A DNA stretch of 64,000 nucleotides from Bacillus_AD sp047238185 (GTDB lineage Bacteria > Bacillota > Bacilli > Bacillales > DSM-1321), in the NCBI RefSeq assembly GCF_047238185.1, contig NZ_JBDFMI010000006.1, positions 124,001 to 188,000 of the forward strand. Reading direction: 5' to 3'. The notes under the pieces are model-generated. The model was not told the origin of the DNA. It searched no databases and saw only the letters and a program-made list of their open reading frames with translations. Of this stretch, positions 17,765-25,915 are shown one piece after another (positions within the stretch are counted from its first letter, which is position 1; every line of letters begins with the position of its first letter). A program made the position numbers and the translations under genes.

Positions 17765-18220
17765 CTACAACTCCTTTGTTTGAAAAGGGCCGAAACCGGA
17801 AGAAAGGTATGACTGTAACTCCTCGAATCCCTTTTCAGATACTCCGGAAGCATGGCGGGAACCGATCAACAGCACACCAGCCACCCTCTTATTCTTCCAG
17901 AGAGGAATGGCACCCACGCTTTTCAGCCGTTCGGCGTTAAGGATCGGATAGCTGATCCGATCGCCCGCTGGCACTTCTTTCTCCACATCCACAATCAGCA
18001 TCGGCTTGCCTGTTTTATAGACAATCCCTGCTATCCCTTTTCCCGAATAGAGGACAATCCGTTTATAGCGGTCGTTGACATTGCCCGAAGCATACTGCCA
18101 TCTGATTACCCGCAAATCCTCCCCTACATTCTCTACCGACAACGAAACGAAATCAAATGCAAAGCGTTTCCTAATTTCATCTATAGCTTGTTGGCAATCG
18201 AATATCCGCTTTTCATCCAT
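17765..18220 (-). CDS. nreA: Nitrate sensor NreA (GAF domain)
   Basis: A 151-residue single GAF-domain protein. In staphylococci NreA binds nitrate and controls NreB activity, so the system responds to oxygen and nitrate together. The ATG at 18220 has AAGGAG upstream; an in-frame start seven codons earlier lies before that site. Conserved-looking features are the YSGKGIAGIVYKTGKP segment and the central SVGAIPLWKN strand. It is first in nreABC, about 140 bases downstream of narI. Confidence 0.85.
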   Translation of the reverse strand: MDEKRIFDCQQAIDEIRKRFAFDFVSLSVENVGEDLRVIRWQYASGNVNDRYKRIVLYSGKGIAGIVYKTGKPMLIVDVEKEVPAGDRISYPILNAERLKSVGAIPLWKNKRVAGVLLIGSRHASGVSEKGFEELQSYLSSGFGPFQTKEL

Positions 18221-18328
18221 AACCAAAACTCCTTGCAGCAATCATTTATCTGTTTGATAGATTCTTAGCCAGCACAGCGGCTGGTTCACTTTACCTCCAT
18301 CATAAGGCCTTTAATGCCCGAAAACAAC

Positions 18329-18356
18329 AAGAAGAAGGCAGGTTTGCCTTCTTCTT
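18329..18356 (-). terminator. Hairpin between narI and nreA (probable attenuator)
   Basis: AAGAAGAAGGCA/TGCCTTCTTCTT, a 12-bp perfect stem with a 4-base loop. The minus-strand tail GTTGTTTT is only partly U-rich, so read-through into nreABC is likely. Confidence 0.6.
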
Positions 18357-18361
18357 CACGT

Positions 18362-19048
18362 TTATGCCCGGCTATTTTTGCGATACAAAATGTAATTGCG
18401 GCTTGCATATGTGACCGGTACACTCCAGACGTGCACCAGACGCGTAAATGGCCACAAGGCAAAAATGAAGAACCCGGAAATGATATGGACTTTAAAGGAT
18501 AACGGCACAGCAGCCATCAGAGCAGCCTGGGGATTGAATGTGAACAGCCCCCTGAACCAAATTGAAATCGTCTCGCGGTAATCAAAAGAAGGATCGACCG
18601 CGTTCGTTACGACTGTACTGTACATGCCCATAATGACGATGAACAGCAGCAGAACATTTACAATGATATCGGATAAAGAGCTCAGCTGGCGGACATTTTT
18701 CTTTGTGAAACGGCGCCATGTCAGAATGAACATCCCTCCAAGCGTCAGCAACCCGAAGACTCCGCCGATATAAACGGCTCCGATGTGGTAAAGATGATTA
18801 TCGACACCAAGCGATTCCATCCATTCCTTCGGGACCACAAGCCCGGCAACATGGCCGAGAATGACCGGTATAATGCCTAGATGGAACATCATGCTTCCTA
18901 TTTTCAACTGTTTCTTTTCAACGAACTCACTGGATTTGGCCGTCCAGCCCAGCTGGTCATTGCGATAGCGGAAAATATGCCCCACTACAAAAACAGCCAG
19001 ACAGATGTACGGAAAGATGACCCATAGGAATTGATTCAGGACGTTCAT
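18362..19048 (-). CDS. narI: Respiratory nitrate reductase gamma subunit NarI
   Basis: Membrane cytochrome b that takes electrons from menaquinol and passes them to NarH. The 228-residue protein has five hydrophobic segments and histidines in the expected helices (FVVGHIFRYR, LGIIPVILGHVAGL, KVHIISGFFIFALWPFTRLVH) for two b haems. It overlaps narJ by 4 bases (ATGA). A hairpin follows the stop. Confidence 0.94.
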   Translation of the reverse strand: MNVLNQFLWVIFPYICLAVFVVGHIFRYRNDQLGWTAKSSEFVEKKQLKIGSMMFHLGIIPVILGHVAGLVVPKEWMESLGVDNHLYHIGAVYIGGVFGLLTLGGMFILTWRRFTKKNVRQLSSLSDIIVNVLLLFIVIMGMYSTVVTNAVDPSFDYRETISIWFRGLFTFNPQAALMAAVPLSFKVHIISGFFIFALWPFTRLVHVWSVPVTYASRNYILYRKNSRA

Positions 19049-19641
19049 GCCTTTTCGCTCCCTTCTATTATGCAGGACTTCACCGTATCGCGAAGACTCT
19101 TCACCAGATGATAATACGGGCTTTCATTTTCCTTAAGGGCGTTCAATAAATGAAAGGTCCCATCTTCCAGGACAGCAATGAACATCCGGAAGCTTTCCTC
19201 GGCGTGGCTGTCATCCTCCCATTCTGCTGCATAGATAAACTCGCACATAAGCGGCAAATAATCGGATAGTTCCTCTTCGGGCATCTGCAGCCCGAACATT
19301 TCATACATGACCTTCAAGCGGGCAAGCATTTGCCCCCGTTCCTTCGTATCGCCGAATTTAGGGAAGGTCATGTACAGCGTTGAATGCTTGTCGAAATCGA
19401 ACGTCTCTACATATGCTTCTTCTATTTTCTCCATGCTGAAACCATGGATTTGTTCCCAATAGGCTTTTGCTGATTCATAGCCAGGACTACTAGGATCAAA
19501 AGCTCCATTGAATAGATCTGGCTGAAAATCCCTTTTTTCCGGATACGTTAATGTTTGGGCAAAAAAACCGAATGCAGGTTTACAGTGAGTTAATTTCTCC
19601 AGATTAATCACGCCATATTCCCCCATAAAAGTTTTCTTCAT
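19045..19641 (-). CDS. narJ: Nitrate reductase assembly chaperone NarJ
   Basis: Chaperone that inserts the molybdenum cofactor into NarG and holds the NarGH complex until it docks on NarI. I start at the ATG at 19641 (198 residues, usual for Gram-positive NarJ) because AAGGAGATTT lies directly upstream. The gene then overlaps the narH 3' end by 38 bases. The acidic TorD-like fold segments (LSDYLPLMCEFIYAAEWEDD) are recognisable. Confidence 0.9.
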   Translation of the reverse strand: MKKTFMGEYGVINLEKLTHCKPAFGFFAQTLTYPEKRDFQPDLFNGAFDPSSPGYESAKAYWEQIHGFSMEKIEEAYVETFDFDKHSTLYMTFPKFGDTKERGQMLARLKVMYEMFGLQMPEEELSDYLPLMCEFIYAAEWEDDSHAEESFRMFIAVLEDGTFHLLNALKENESPYYHLVKSLRDTVKSCIIEGSEKA

Positions 19642-21133
19642 AAATCTCCTTGCCGGATTTGCCGGAAGCGGCTCCGCATCCTCCGCAATCCATGCTATAA
19701 CCGGCTGATCCCTGTTCACGGTATGGATCCTGATAGGTTTCTTTATGGGAAGTAGGGATCACAAAACGGTCTTCATATTTGGCGATGGCGAGCAATCGGT
19801 ACATAGCCTGCGCCTGGGCGGCTGTCAATCCGACCCTTTCCAATCTGCTTTCATCGAATTCCTTGCCTGATGACTTCGCTCTCATAAAGGAGCGCATCAT
19901 CGCCATCCGCTGCAGCGATTGCTTGACAGACGTTGTATCTCCTGCTGTCAGCAAATTAGCGATATATTGGATCGGATTCCGCATCTCTTCGATAGCCGGG
20001 AAAATCAAATCCGGATTTTCAATAGAATCCTTGCCTTCAAAGTAATTCATGATCGGGCTAAGCGGCGGAACGTACCACACCATCGGCAATGTCCGGAATT
20101 CCGGATGGAGCGGAAAGGCCAGCTTATATTCAATCGCCAGCTTATAAACAGGCGATTGCTGTGCTGCTTCAATCCAGTCCTCCGCAATGCCGTCCCTGCG
20201 CGCCTGCTCAATGACAGCCGGATCATTCGGATCAAGGAACAGATCACATTGGGCTTCATACAGCTTCTGCTCATCCTCAATGGACGCTGCCTCAGAAACA
20301 CGGTCAGCATCATAAAGCAGGACACCCAAATAGCGGATTCTACCGGTGCACGTTTCAGAGCAGACTGTCGGAAGCCCAGCTTCTACACGCGGGAAGCAGA
20401 ATGTGCATTTCTCCGCTTTATTCGTCTTCCAGTTGAAATAAATCTTTTTATAAGGGCAGCCAGACATGCAATAGCGCCAGCCGCGGCAAGCCTCCTGGTC
20501 GACAAGGACGATGCCGTCCTCATCGCGCTTATACATGGCCCCGGATGGGCAGGATGCCACACAACCCGGATTCAGGCAGTGCTCGCACAAACGGGGCAAA
20601 TACATCATGAAGGCCTGTTCGAAATTGAACTGGATATCCTCCTCGATTTTTTGTATATTCGGATCCTGCGGCCCTGTAACAGGGGCGCCTGCCAGGTCAT
20701 CCTCCCAGTTAGGCCCCCATTTCAGATCCATCTTATCCCCTGTAATGACGGAATGCGGGCGGGCAACCGGCTGGTGCTTCTTCTCTCCTGCATTCGTCAG
20801 ATGTTCATAGTTATACGTCCATGGCTCATAATATTGTTCCATCTCGGGCATATCCGGATTGTAGAAAATTTTTCCCAGAGCGATTTTGGACAGCTTGCTG
20901 CCTGATTTCAATTCAAGCTTTCCGTTCTTGAGTGTCCAGCCGCCCTTATATTGCTCCTGGTCTTCCCATCTCATCGGATAGCCGACACCCGGTTTCGTCT
21001 CGACATTATTGAACCACATATATTCAGCGCCTGGCCGGTTGGTCCATGTGCTTTTGCATGTCACACTGCATGTATGGCATCCGATACATTTATCAAGGTT
21101 CAACACCATTGCTACTTGCGCCTTAATCTTCAA
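19604..21133 (-). CDS. narH: Respiratory nitrate reductase beta subunit NarH
   Basis: Iron-sulfur electron-transfer subunit. Cysteine motifs for the clusters are present: LDKCIGCHTCSVTC near the start, CEHCLNPGCVASCPSG, CRGWRYCMSGCPYKK (with the Trp that marks the 3Fe-4S site) and KCTFCFPRVE. Translation probably starts at the TTG at 21133 (LKIKAQVAMVLNLDK..., aligning with B. subtilis NarH), with GAAGGAGG about 9 bases upstream, overlapping the narG end by 11 bases. At 509 residues it is full length. Confidence 0.95.
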   Translation of the reverse strand: MKIKAQVAMVLNLDKCIGCHTCSVTCKSTWTNRPGAEYMWFNNVETKPGVGYPMRWEDQEQYKGGWTLKNGKLELKSGSKLSKIALGKIFYNPDMPEMEQYYEPWTYNYEHLTNAGEKKHQPVARPHSVITGDKMDLKWGPNWEDDLAGAPVTGPQDPNIQKIEEDIQFNFEQAFMMYLPRLCEHCLNPGCVASCPSGAMYKRDEDGIVLVDQEACRGWRYCMSGCPYKKIYFNWKTNKAEKCTFCFPRVEAGLPTVCSETCTGRIRYLGVLLYDADRVSEAASIEDEQKLYEAQCDLFLDPNDPAVIEQARRDGIAEDWIEAAQQSPVYKLAIEYKLAFPLHPEFRTLPMVWYVPPLSPIMNYFEGKDSIENPDLIFPAIEEMRNPIQYIANLLTAGDTTSVKQSLQRMAMMRSFMRAKSSGKEFDESRLERVGLTAAQAQAMYRLLAIAKYEDRFVIPTSHKETYQDPYREQGSAGYSMDCGGCGAASGKSGKEIYEENFYGGIWRD

Positions 21134-24100
21134 GCCAGTCAACCTCCTTCATTTTGCGGACTGCCACATACAGGTCACGCTGGTTGCCGATCGGTCCGTA
21201 ATAGTTGAATCCGTAGCTAAGCTGGGCATAGCCGCCGACCATCTGTGTCGGTTTCACGTGAATCTTTGTCGGGGCATTATGGCTGCCGCCGCGTTCCTTC
21301 GTAATCTCAGAGCCGGGAACGTTGATATGCTTATCCTGTGCATGGTACATGAACATCGTCCCTTTAGGCATACGGTGTGAAACGACGGCTCTGGCCGTCA
21401 CAACGCCGTTGCGGTTATAGACCTCGAGCCAGTCATTATCCTGGATTTCATTGGAGGAAGCATCCTCATCATTGATCCAGACAACGGGGCCGCCGCGGAA
21501 CAGCGTCAGCATATGGAGATTATCCTGGTACATGCTGTGGATATTCCATTTGCCATGCGGCGTCAAATATCTAAGAACAAGCGAATCCTGTCCGCCGATA
21601 ATCTTTTTGTCCTTCGATCCGAAAACCATCGGCGGCAGCGTCGGTTTATAGACTGGCAATGCTTCCCCGAATTGCAGGAAAATTTCATGGTCGATATAGA
21701 AATGCTGTCTGCCCGTCAATGTCCGGAATGGGACAAGCCGTTCAATATTCGTCGTGAACGGTGAATAGCGCCGCCCCATTTTATTCGATCCAGGGAATAC
21801 CGGTGTCGGAATGACCTCACGCGGCTGGATCGTAATATTTTGGAAGGTAATCCGCTCCGCTGCGCGGTCTGCGGAAATATCCTTCAGTTCAACCCCTGTA
21901 TCCTGCTCGGATGCTTCCCAGGCGCGCTGCGACACTTTTCCGTTTGTCGCAGAGGATAGATGGAGAATGGCATTGGCTGCATCGCGGGCGGTATGGAGCT
22001 TCGGAAGCCCGGATTTAATGGAATCATCCTCATACATGCCATTGATCTGCTTCAATTCCTCATATTCCTCAGCCACAGGGAAGCTGACGCCGTGCGCTCC
22101 GACCTTGCCTTTTTCCAAAAGCGGCCCCAAAGTGACGAATTTATCGTAAATGGCACTATAATCACGTTCGACAATCGTGAATTTCGGCATCGTTTTTCCA
22201 GGGATGGCTTCTGTCTCGCCTTTTTTCCAATCCTTGATTTCACCGTAAGGCTGGGCGATCTCATTGATGGAGTCGTGTCCAAGCGGCGCCGTTACAACAT
22301 CTTTATATACGCCAGGCAAATGCTCCTTGGCCATTTCCGAGAATGTTTTCGCGAGCGAACGGTAAATATCCCAATCTGAACGCGATTCCCAAAGCGGATT
22401 GACGGCCGGGTTGAACGGATGGATGAAGGGATGCATATCTGTAGATGAAATATCCGTCTTTTCATACCAAGTAGCTGCCGGCAAGACAACATCCGCATGC
22501 ATGGGTGTCGATGTCATCCGGAAATCCAAGGCAACGAGCAAGTCGAGCTTCCCTTCGACATCCTCGCGCCAGACCATTTCCTCCGGTTTATCGTCTTCAT
22601 TCGGCTGTGCAAGCAATCCATTCGATGTGCCAAGCAAATGCTTCATGAAATATTCCTGGCCTTTGGCCGAGCTGGAAATCAGATTCGAACGCCAGACAAA
22701 TAACGTACGCGGGAAGTTTTCCGGCGCATCCGGATCCTCTACCGCAAATTGGGTTTCCCCTGCCTTCACTTGTTCGACAGCCAGCTTCACAATCTCTTCA
22801 TTGCTGTTCTTGCCTTGCTTGTTCGCTTCTTCGGCGAAGGCAAGGCTGTTCTTGTTGAATTGAGGATAAGATGGAAGCCAGCCAAGACGGGCGGCCAACA
22901 CATTGTAATCGGCCGGATGCTTATAGCGGACTTCTCCACCCGTCGGCGATTGCAGCGATTCAACGCTTGACTCCTCATACTTCCATTGGTCAGTGGCGAA
23001 ATAATAGAAGGAAGTAGCATTTTGTTGGCGCGGCACGCCCTGCCAGTCTTTTGCGAAGGCAACTGTTGACCAGCCCTCGATTGGACGGCATTTTTCCTGG
23101 CCGACATAGTGCGCCCAGCCGCCGCCATTGACACCCTGTGAAGCAGTCAGGATCACCAGATTCAAGATGGAACGGTAGATGGTATCACTGTTGAACCAAT
23201 GGTTGATGCCCGCTCCCATAATGATCATGCTGCGCCCTTCTGTATCAATTGAGTTTTGGGCGAATTCACGGGCAATCTGCGTCACGATGGACGGTTTGAC
23301 GCCTGTGAAGGATTCCTGCCAAGCAGGTGTATAATGCGATTCAGCGTCATCATAGCCTTTTGCTTCATAAGCCTGCCCGCGCTTCACGCCATATTGGCTC
23401 AGCATCAAATCATAAACGGTTGCCACCAGACGTTCGCTTCCATCCGCCATGGCCACTTTTTTGGCTGGAATCATCCGTTTGAACGTACCGTTTCCGGCAT
23501 TATCGAAATAAGGGAACACGATTTCCTTCCATTCCGCTCCGTGCTCTTCCATTGATAAAGCGGGATCGATCACAGATCCATCTTCACGCTCAAGGATCAG
23601 ATTCCACTTCTTCCCTTCCTCCCAGCGTTGGCCCATTGTACCGTTCGGAACGAGAATTTCGTTAGCTGCCTGGTCAAAAATGACAGGCTTCCATTCCGCA
23701 TGTTCCGTGCCCAGCCCTAAATCGCTTTCGCGCAGGAAACGGCCTGCCTTTAGGCTGCCTTCATGCTCATCGAGCGTAATCAGGAATGGCATATCGGTAT
23801 ATTGCTTCGCATAGTTCAGGAACATCGGCTCCTGCCGTTCCACATAGAACTCATTCAAAATAACATGTGTCATTGCCTGGGCGACTGCAGCATCCGAACC
23901 TGGGTTAGGAGCCAGCCAGTTATCGGCGAACTTTACATTCTCAGCAAAGTCAGGCGCCACGGACACTACTTTTGTCCCTTTGTAGCGCACCTCTGTCATG
24001 AAGTGGGCATCCGGTGTACGGGTCAATGGAACATTGGAGCCCCACATGATCAAATAGCCGGCATTATACCAGTCGCTTGATTCCGGTACATCCGTCTGTT

Positions 24101-24794
24101 CTCCCCAAATTTGCGGGGAGGATGGCGGAAGGTCGGCATACCAATCGTAGAAGCTGAGCATTTCGCCCCCGAGCAGCGATACAAATCGCGCGCCGGATGC
24201 ATAGCTGATCATCGACATAGCCGGAATCGGCGTAAAGCCGGCGATGCGGTCCGGGCCATATTTACGGATTGTGTAGATCAATTGGGCTGAAATGAGCTGG
24301 TTTGCTTCCTCCCAGCTGGCACGTACATGCCCGCCTTTTCCGCGCGCCTGTTTATAGGCTTTCGATTTTTCCGGATCTTCCACGATGCTTGCCCACGCAT
24401 CGACCGGGTTTTTATATTGTGATAAGGCCTGCTTCCACATGCGGAGCAGCTTGCCTCTTATATATGGATACTTCACTCGAAGCGGACTATACTCATACCA
24501 TGAAAATGATGCGCCGCGCGGACAGCCCCGGGGTTCGAATTCAGGCATATCAGGCCCGCAAGAAGGATAATCGATTTGTTGATTCTCCCATGTAATGATT
24601 CCATTTTTGACAAACACTTTCCAGCTGCAGGAACCTGTACAATTGACACCATGCGTTGTTCTGACCACTTTATCGTGGGACCAGCGCTGGCGGTACATTT
24701 TTTCCCATTCACGGCTCTTTTCCTCCAAAGAAGACCAGTTGCCGGAATACCGTTCAGTGGGTTTGAAGAATCGCAGTCCAAATTTCTTTTTCAT
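21123..24794 (-). CDS. narG: Respiratory nitrate reductase alpha subunit NarG
   Basis: Catalytic subunit reducing nitrate to nitrite on the cytoplasmic face, with a bis-MGD molybdenum cofactor and an FS0 cluster. The 1223-residue protein is full length. The N-terminal FS0 region is seen in THGVNCTGSCSWKVFVKNGI followed by CGPDMPEFEPRGCPRG, and DNWLAPNPGSDAAVAQAM is in the cofactor-binding region. There is no Tat signal, as expected for cytoplasm-facing NarG. It is first in narGHJI-nreABC. AAGGAG sits about 12 bases before the ATG. Confidence 0.97.
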   Translation of the reverse strand: MKKKFGLRFFKPTERYSGNWSSLEEKSREWEKMYRQRWSHDKVVRTTHGVNCTGSCSWKVFVKNGIITWENQQIDYPSCGPDMPEFEPRGCPRGASFSWYEYSPLRVKYPYIRGKLLRMWKQALSQYKNPVDAWASIVEDPEKSKAYKQARGKGGHVRASWEEANQLISAQLIYTIRKYGPDRIAGFTPIPAMSMISYASGARFVSLLGGEMLSFYDWYADLPPSSPQIWGEQTDVPESSDWYNAGYLIMWGSNVPLTRTPDAHFMTEVRYKGTKVVSVAPDFAENVKFADNWLAPNPGSDAAVAQAMTHVILNEFYVERQEPMFLNYAKQYTDMPFLITLDEHEGSLKAGRFLRESDLGLGTEHAEWKPVIFDQAANEILVPNGTMGQRWEEGKKWNLILEREDGSVIDPALSMEEHGAEWKEIVFPYFDNAGNGTFKRMIPAKKVAMADGSERLVATVYDLMLSQYGVKRGQAYEAKGYDDAESHYTPAWQESFTGVKPSIVTQIAREFAQNSIDTEGRSMIIMGAGINHWFNSDTIYRSILNLVILTASQGVNGGGWAHYVGQEKCRPIEGWSTVAFAKDWQGVPRQQNATSFYYFATDQWKYEESSVESLQSPTGGEVRYKHPADYNVLAARLGWLPSYPQFNKNSLAFAEEANKQGKNSNEEIVKLAVEQVKAGETQFAVEDPDAPENFPRTLFVWRSNLISSSAKGQEYFMKHLLGTSNGLLAQPNEDDKPEEMVWREDVEGKLDLLVALDFRMTSTPMHADVVLPAATWYEKTDISSTDMHPFIHPFNPAVNPLWESRSDWDIYRSLAKTFSEMAKEHLPGVYKDVVTAPLGHDSINEIAQPYGEIKDWKKGETEAIPGKTMPKFTIVERDYSAIYDKFVTLGPLLEKGKVGAHGVSFPVAEEYEELKQINGMYEDDSIKSGLPKLHTARDAANAILHLSSATNGKVSQRAWEASEQDTGVELKDISADRAAERITFQNITIQPREVIPTPVFPGSNKMGRRYSPFTTNIERLVPFRTLTGRQHFYIDHEIFLQFGEALPVYKPTLPPMVFGSKDKKIIGGQDSLVLRYLTPHGKWNIHSMYQDNLHMLTLFRGGPVVWINDEDASSNEIQDNDWLEVYNRNGVVTARAVVSHRMPKGTMFMYHAQDKHINVPGSEITKERGGSHNAPTKIHVKPTQMVGGYAQLSYGFNYYGPIGNQRDLYVAVRKMKEVDWLED

Positions 24795-24842
24795 TGGTCC
24801 AGATCCACTCCTTCATATAGAATGATTGTTGTATTGAGGGAA

Positions 24843-24913
24843 TCAATTATTGAATCATTCTTTATGTTCATTATTGAACAATCCTAATCAACCCGCTATC
24901 AGGGAAACTCCTA
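24843..24913 (-). promoter_or_regulatory. narG upstream control region with NreC-like box and two dyads
   Basis: On the minus strand TAGGA-GTTT-CCCTG (24913-24900) matches 8 of 10 bases of the staphylococcal NreC box TAGGG-N4-CCCTA. Nearer the gene are two perfect dyads, TGTTCA-ATAA-TGAACA (24880-24865) and TCAAT-A-ATTGA (24853-24843). No strong sigma-A promoter is apparent, in keeping with activator dependence. Confidence 0.5.
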
Positions 24914-24952
24914 TTTATGGGGGGGAATCCCCCTTTAAAAGAAGCAGCACAT

Positions 24953-24985
24953 AAAAAAAAGCCATCATATCGCGTATATGATGGC
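24953..24985 (-). terminator. Terminator of the collagen-like gene
   Basis: GCCATCATAT/ATATGATGGC stem with a 5-base loop and U8 on the minus strand, insulating the narG promoter. Confidence 0.85.
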
Positions 24986-24994
24986 CTTTCTATG

Positions 24995-25576
24995 CTATTT
25001 TTCAACGATTTCAGCTGTGAATGAAACATCTTTGACGGTTTCATGCTGTTCAGCAGGACTAGCACTTACGAGCCTTGCTTCGAGGACATACTCGTATCTT
25101 CCTGCGCCAGGTTCGTCGATTGCTGTAAAAAAGGTATTCATCGCATAAGAGTCCGACTGTTTGATGGTTTTAACCACGCCCCCAGGCACCCGCCTAACAT
25201 GAAATTCGATTATATTGCCTTTAAGCTGCACTGGCGCCTCTTCCGATTCCTCAATGACCGAATAAACCGACGCAGTCAATCTTATAAGATTTGCCTTATC
25301 TGATAAATTGGCCTTAATCGCGGAAAGCGCAGAGAACGTGTCAGCAACAGCCAAGGACGGCAATGCCGGAACATTGCTTCCTACAATCAATTGGGTGATG
25401 GCTCCATTTTTGCCAGGAGGCCCTTGCGCTCCCGGCCAGCCCCTAGGACCGCGTTCACCCTGTTCGCCTTGAGGACCCTGAGGACCTGCCGTTCCTTTTG
25501 CCAGGCCGTTATTATTCAAGAAATCAAAATAAAACTGGCTTTTCCTCTTGTCATAACGCCCCATTTCATCGCCCAT
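24995..25576 (-). CDS. Collagen-like repeat protein, possible spore-surface or cell-surface protein
   Basis: A 193-residue protein with no signal peptide. It opens with a short basic/aromatic motif (GRYDKRKSQFYFDF, about 6-19). Ten Gly-X-Y triplets follow (about 28-57, with GPQGPQGEQGERGPRG). The C-terminal domain of about 130 residues is beta-rich and contains a charged IIEFHVRRVPGG segment. The layout recalls BclA-type exosporium filaments of the B. cereus group (leader, collagen stalk, globular head), but the head is not one I can name. Its ATG overlaps the stop of the preceding 39-codon gene, so the two are translationally coupled. Confidence 0.75.
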   Translation of the reverse strand: MGDEMGRYDKRKSQFYFDFLNNNGLAKGTAGPQGPQGEQGERGPRGWPGAQGPPGKNGAITQLIVGSNVPALPSLAVADTFSALSAIKANLSDKANLIRLTASVYSVIEESEEAPVQLKGNIIEFHVRRVPGGVVKTIKQSDSYAMNTFFTAIDEPGAGRYEYVLEARLVSASPAEQHETVKDVSFTAEIVEK

Positions 25577-25695
25577 CAGCGGCTCTCCCTTTTACCGCCT
25601 TTTTCATCTTCACGATCACGGCGGGAACAGTCGCCAGAGAAATTAAAGAAAAACCGGCTTCTCTGTTTAGAGTATCTTTTTTTACTTTCATTCAT
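25576..25695 (-). CDS. Small basic 39-residue protein coupled to the collagen-like gene
   Basis: ATG at 25695 with AAGGAG 8 bases upstream and TGA overlapping the next ATG (TGATG). The peptide starts MNESKKRYSKQRSRFFFNF and is rich in Arg, Lys, Ser and Asp. Its RYxKxxSxFxFxF core matches the N-terminus of the downstream collagen-like protein (RYDKRKSQFYFDF), suggesting a shared targeting or interaction motif. I do not recognise the family. Good translation signals and the coupling argue that it is real. Confidence 0.6.
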   Translation of the reverse strand: MNESKKRYSKQRSRFFFNFSGDCSRRDREDEKGGKRESR

Positions 25696-25731
25696 AAACA
25701 AAACTCCTTTCTAGTAAATTAATCTACAATA

Positions 25732-25740
25732 TACGTTATG
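25732..25740 (-). promoter_or_regulatory. Possible sigma-K type -10 element
   Basis: On the minus strand CATAACGTA fits the sigma-K -10 consensus CATANNNTA, 37 bases upstream of the 39-codon gene. The -35 (AC-type) spacing is not ideal, so this is only suggestive of late mother-cell expression. Confidence 0.35.
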
Positions 25741-25878
25741 CATACCTAAGGAAAAGGCTTGTATATTTGTCTTTACTAGAGAAAATTGAGGAATACACCC
25801 TTATCACCAATATATTTTAACGATTTTAAAAGTATGCGGACTTTCTTACTTCCCATATCCTTCTCTTTAAAGGAACTT

Positions 25879-25907
25879 AAAAAAGGCTGCCCCATATCAG
25901 GGCAGCC
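25879..25907 (-). terminator. Terminator of the subtilase gene
   Basis: GGCTGCCC/GGGCAGCC stem with a short loop, U6 on the minus strand, 9 bases past the stop. Confidence 0.85.
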
Positions 25908-25915
25908 CTTCCGTC

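Noticed and set aside
20000..20905. Long open frame antisense to narH
   Set aside because: A shadow of a well-supported coding gene with conserved cysteine motifs on the other strand; no independent signals.
24900..24940. GGGGGATT/CCCCC hairpin as a terminator
   Set aside because: It has no U-tract and lies upstream of the narG control region; the real terminator is at 24953-24985.
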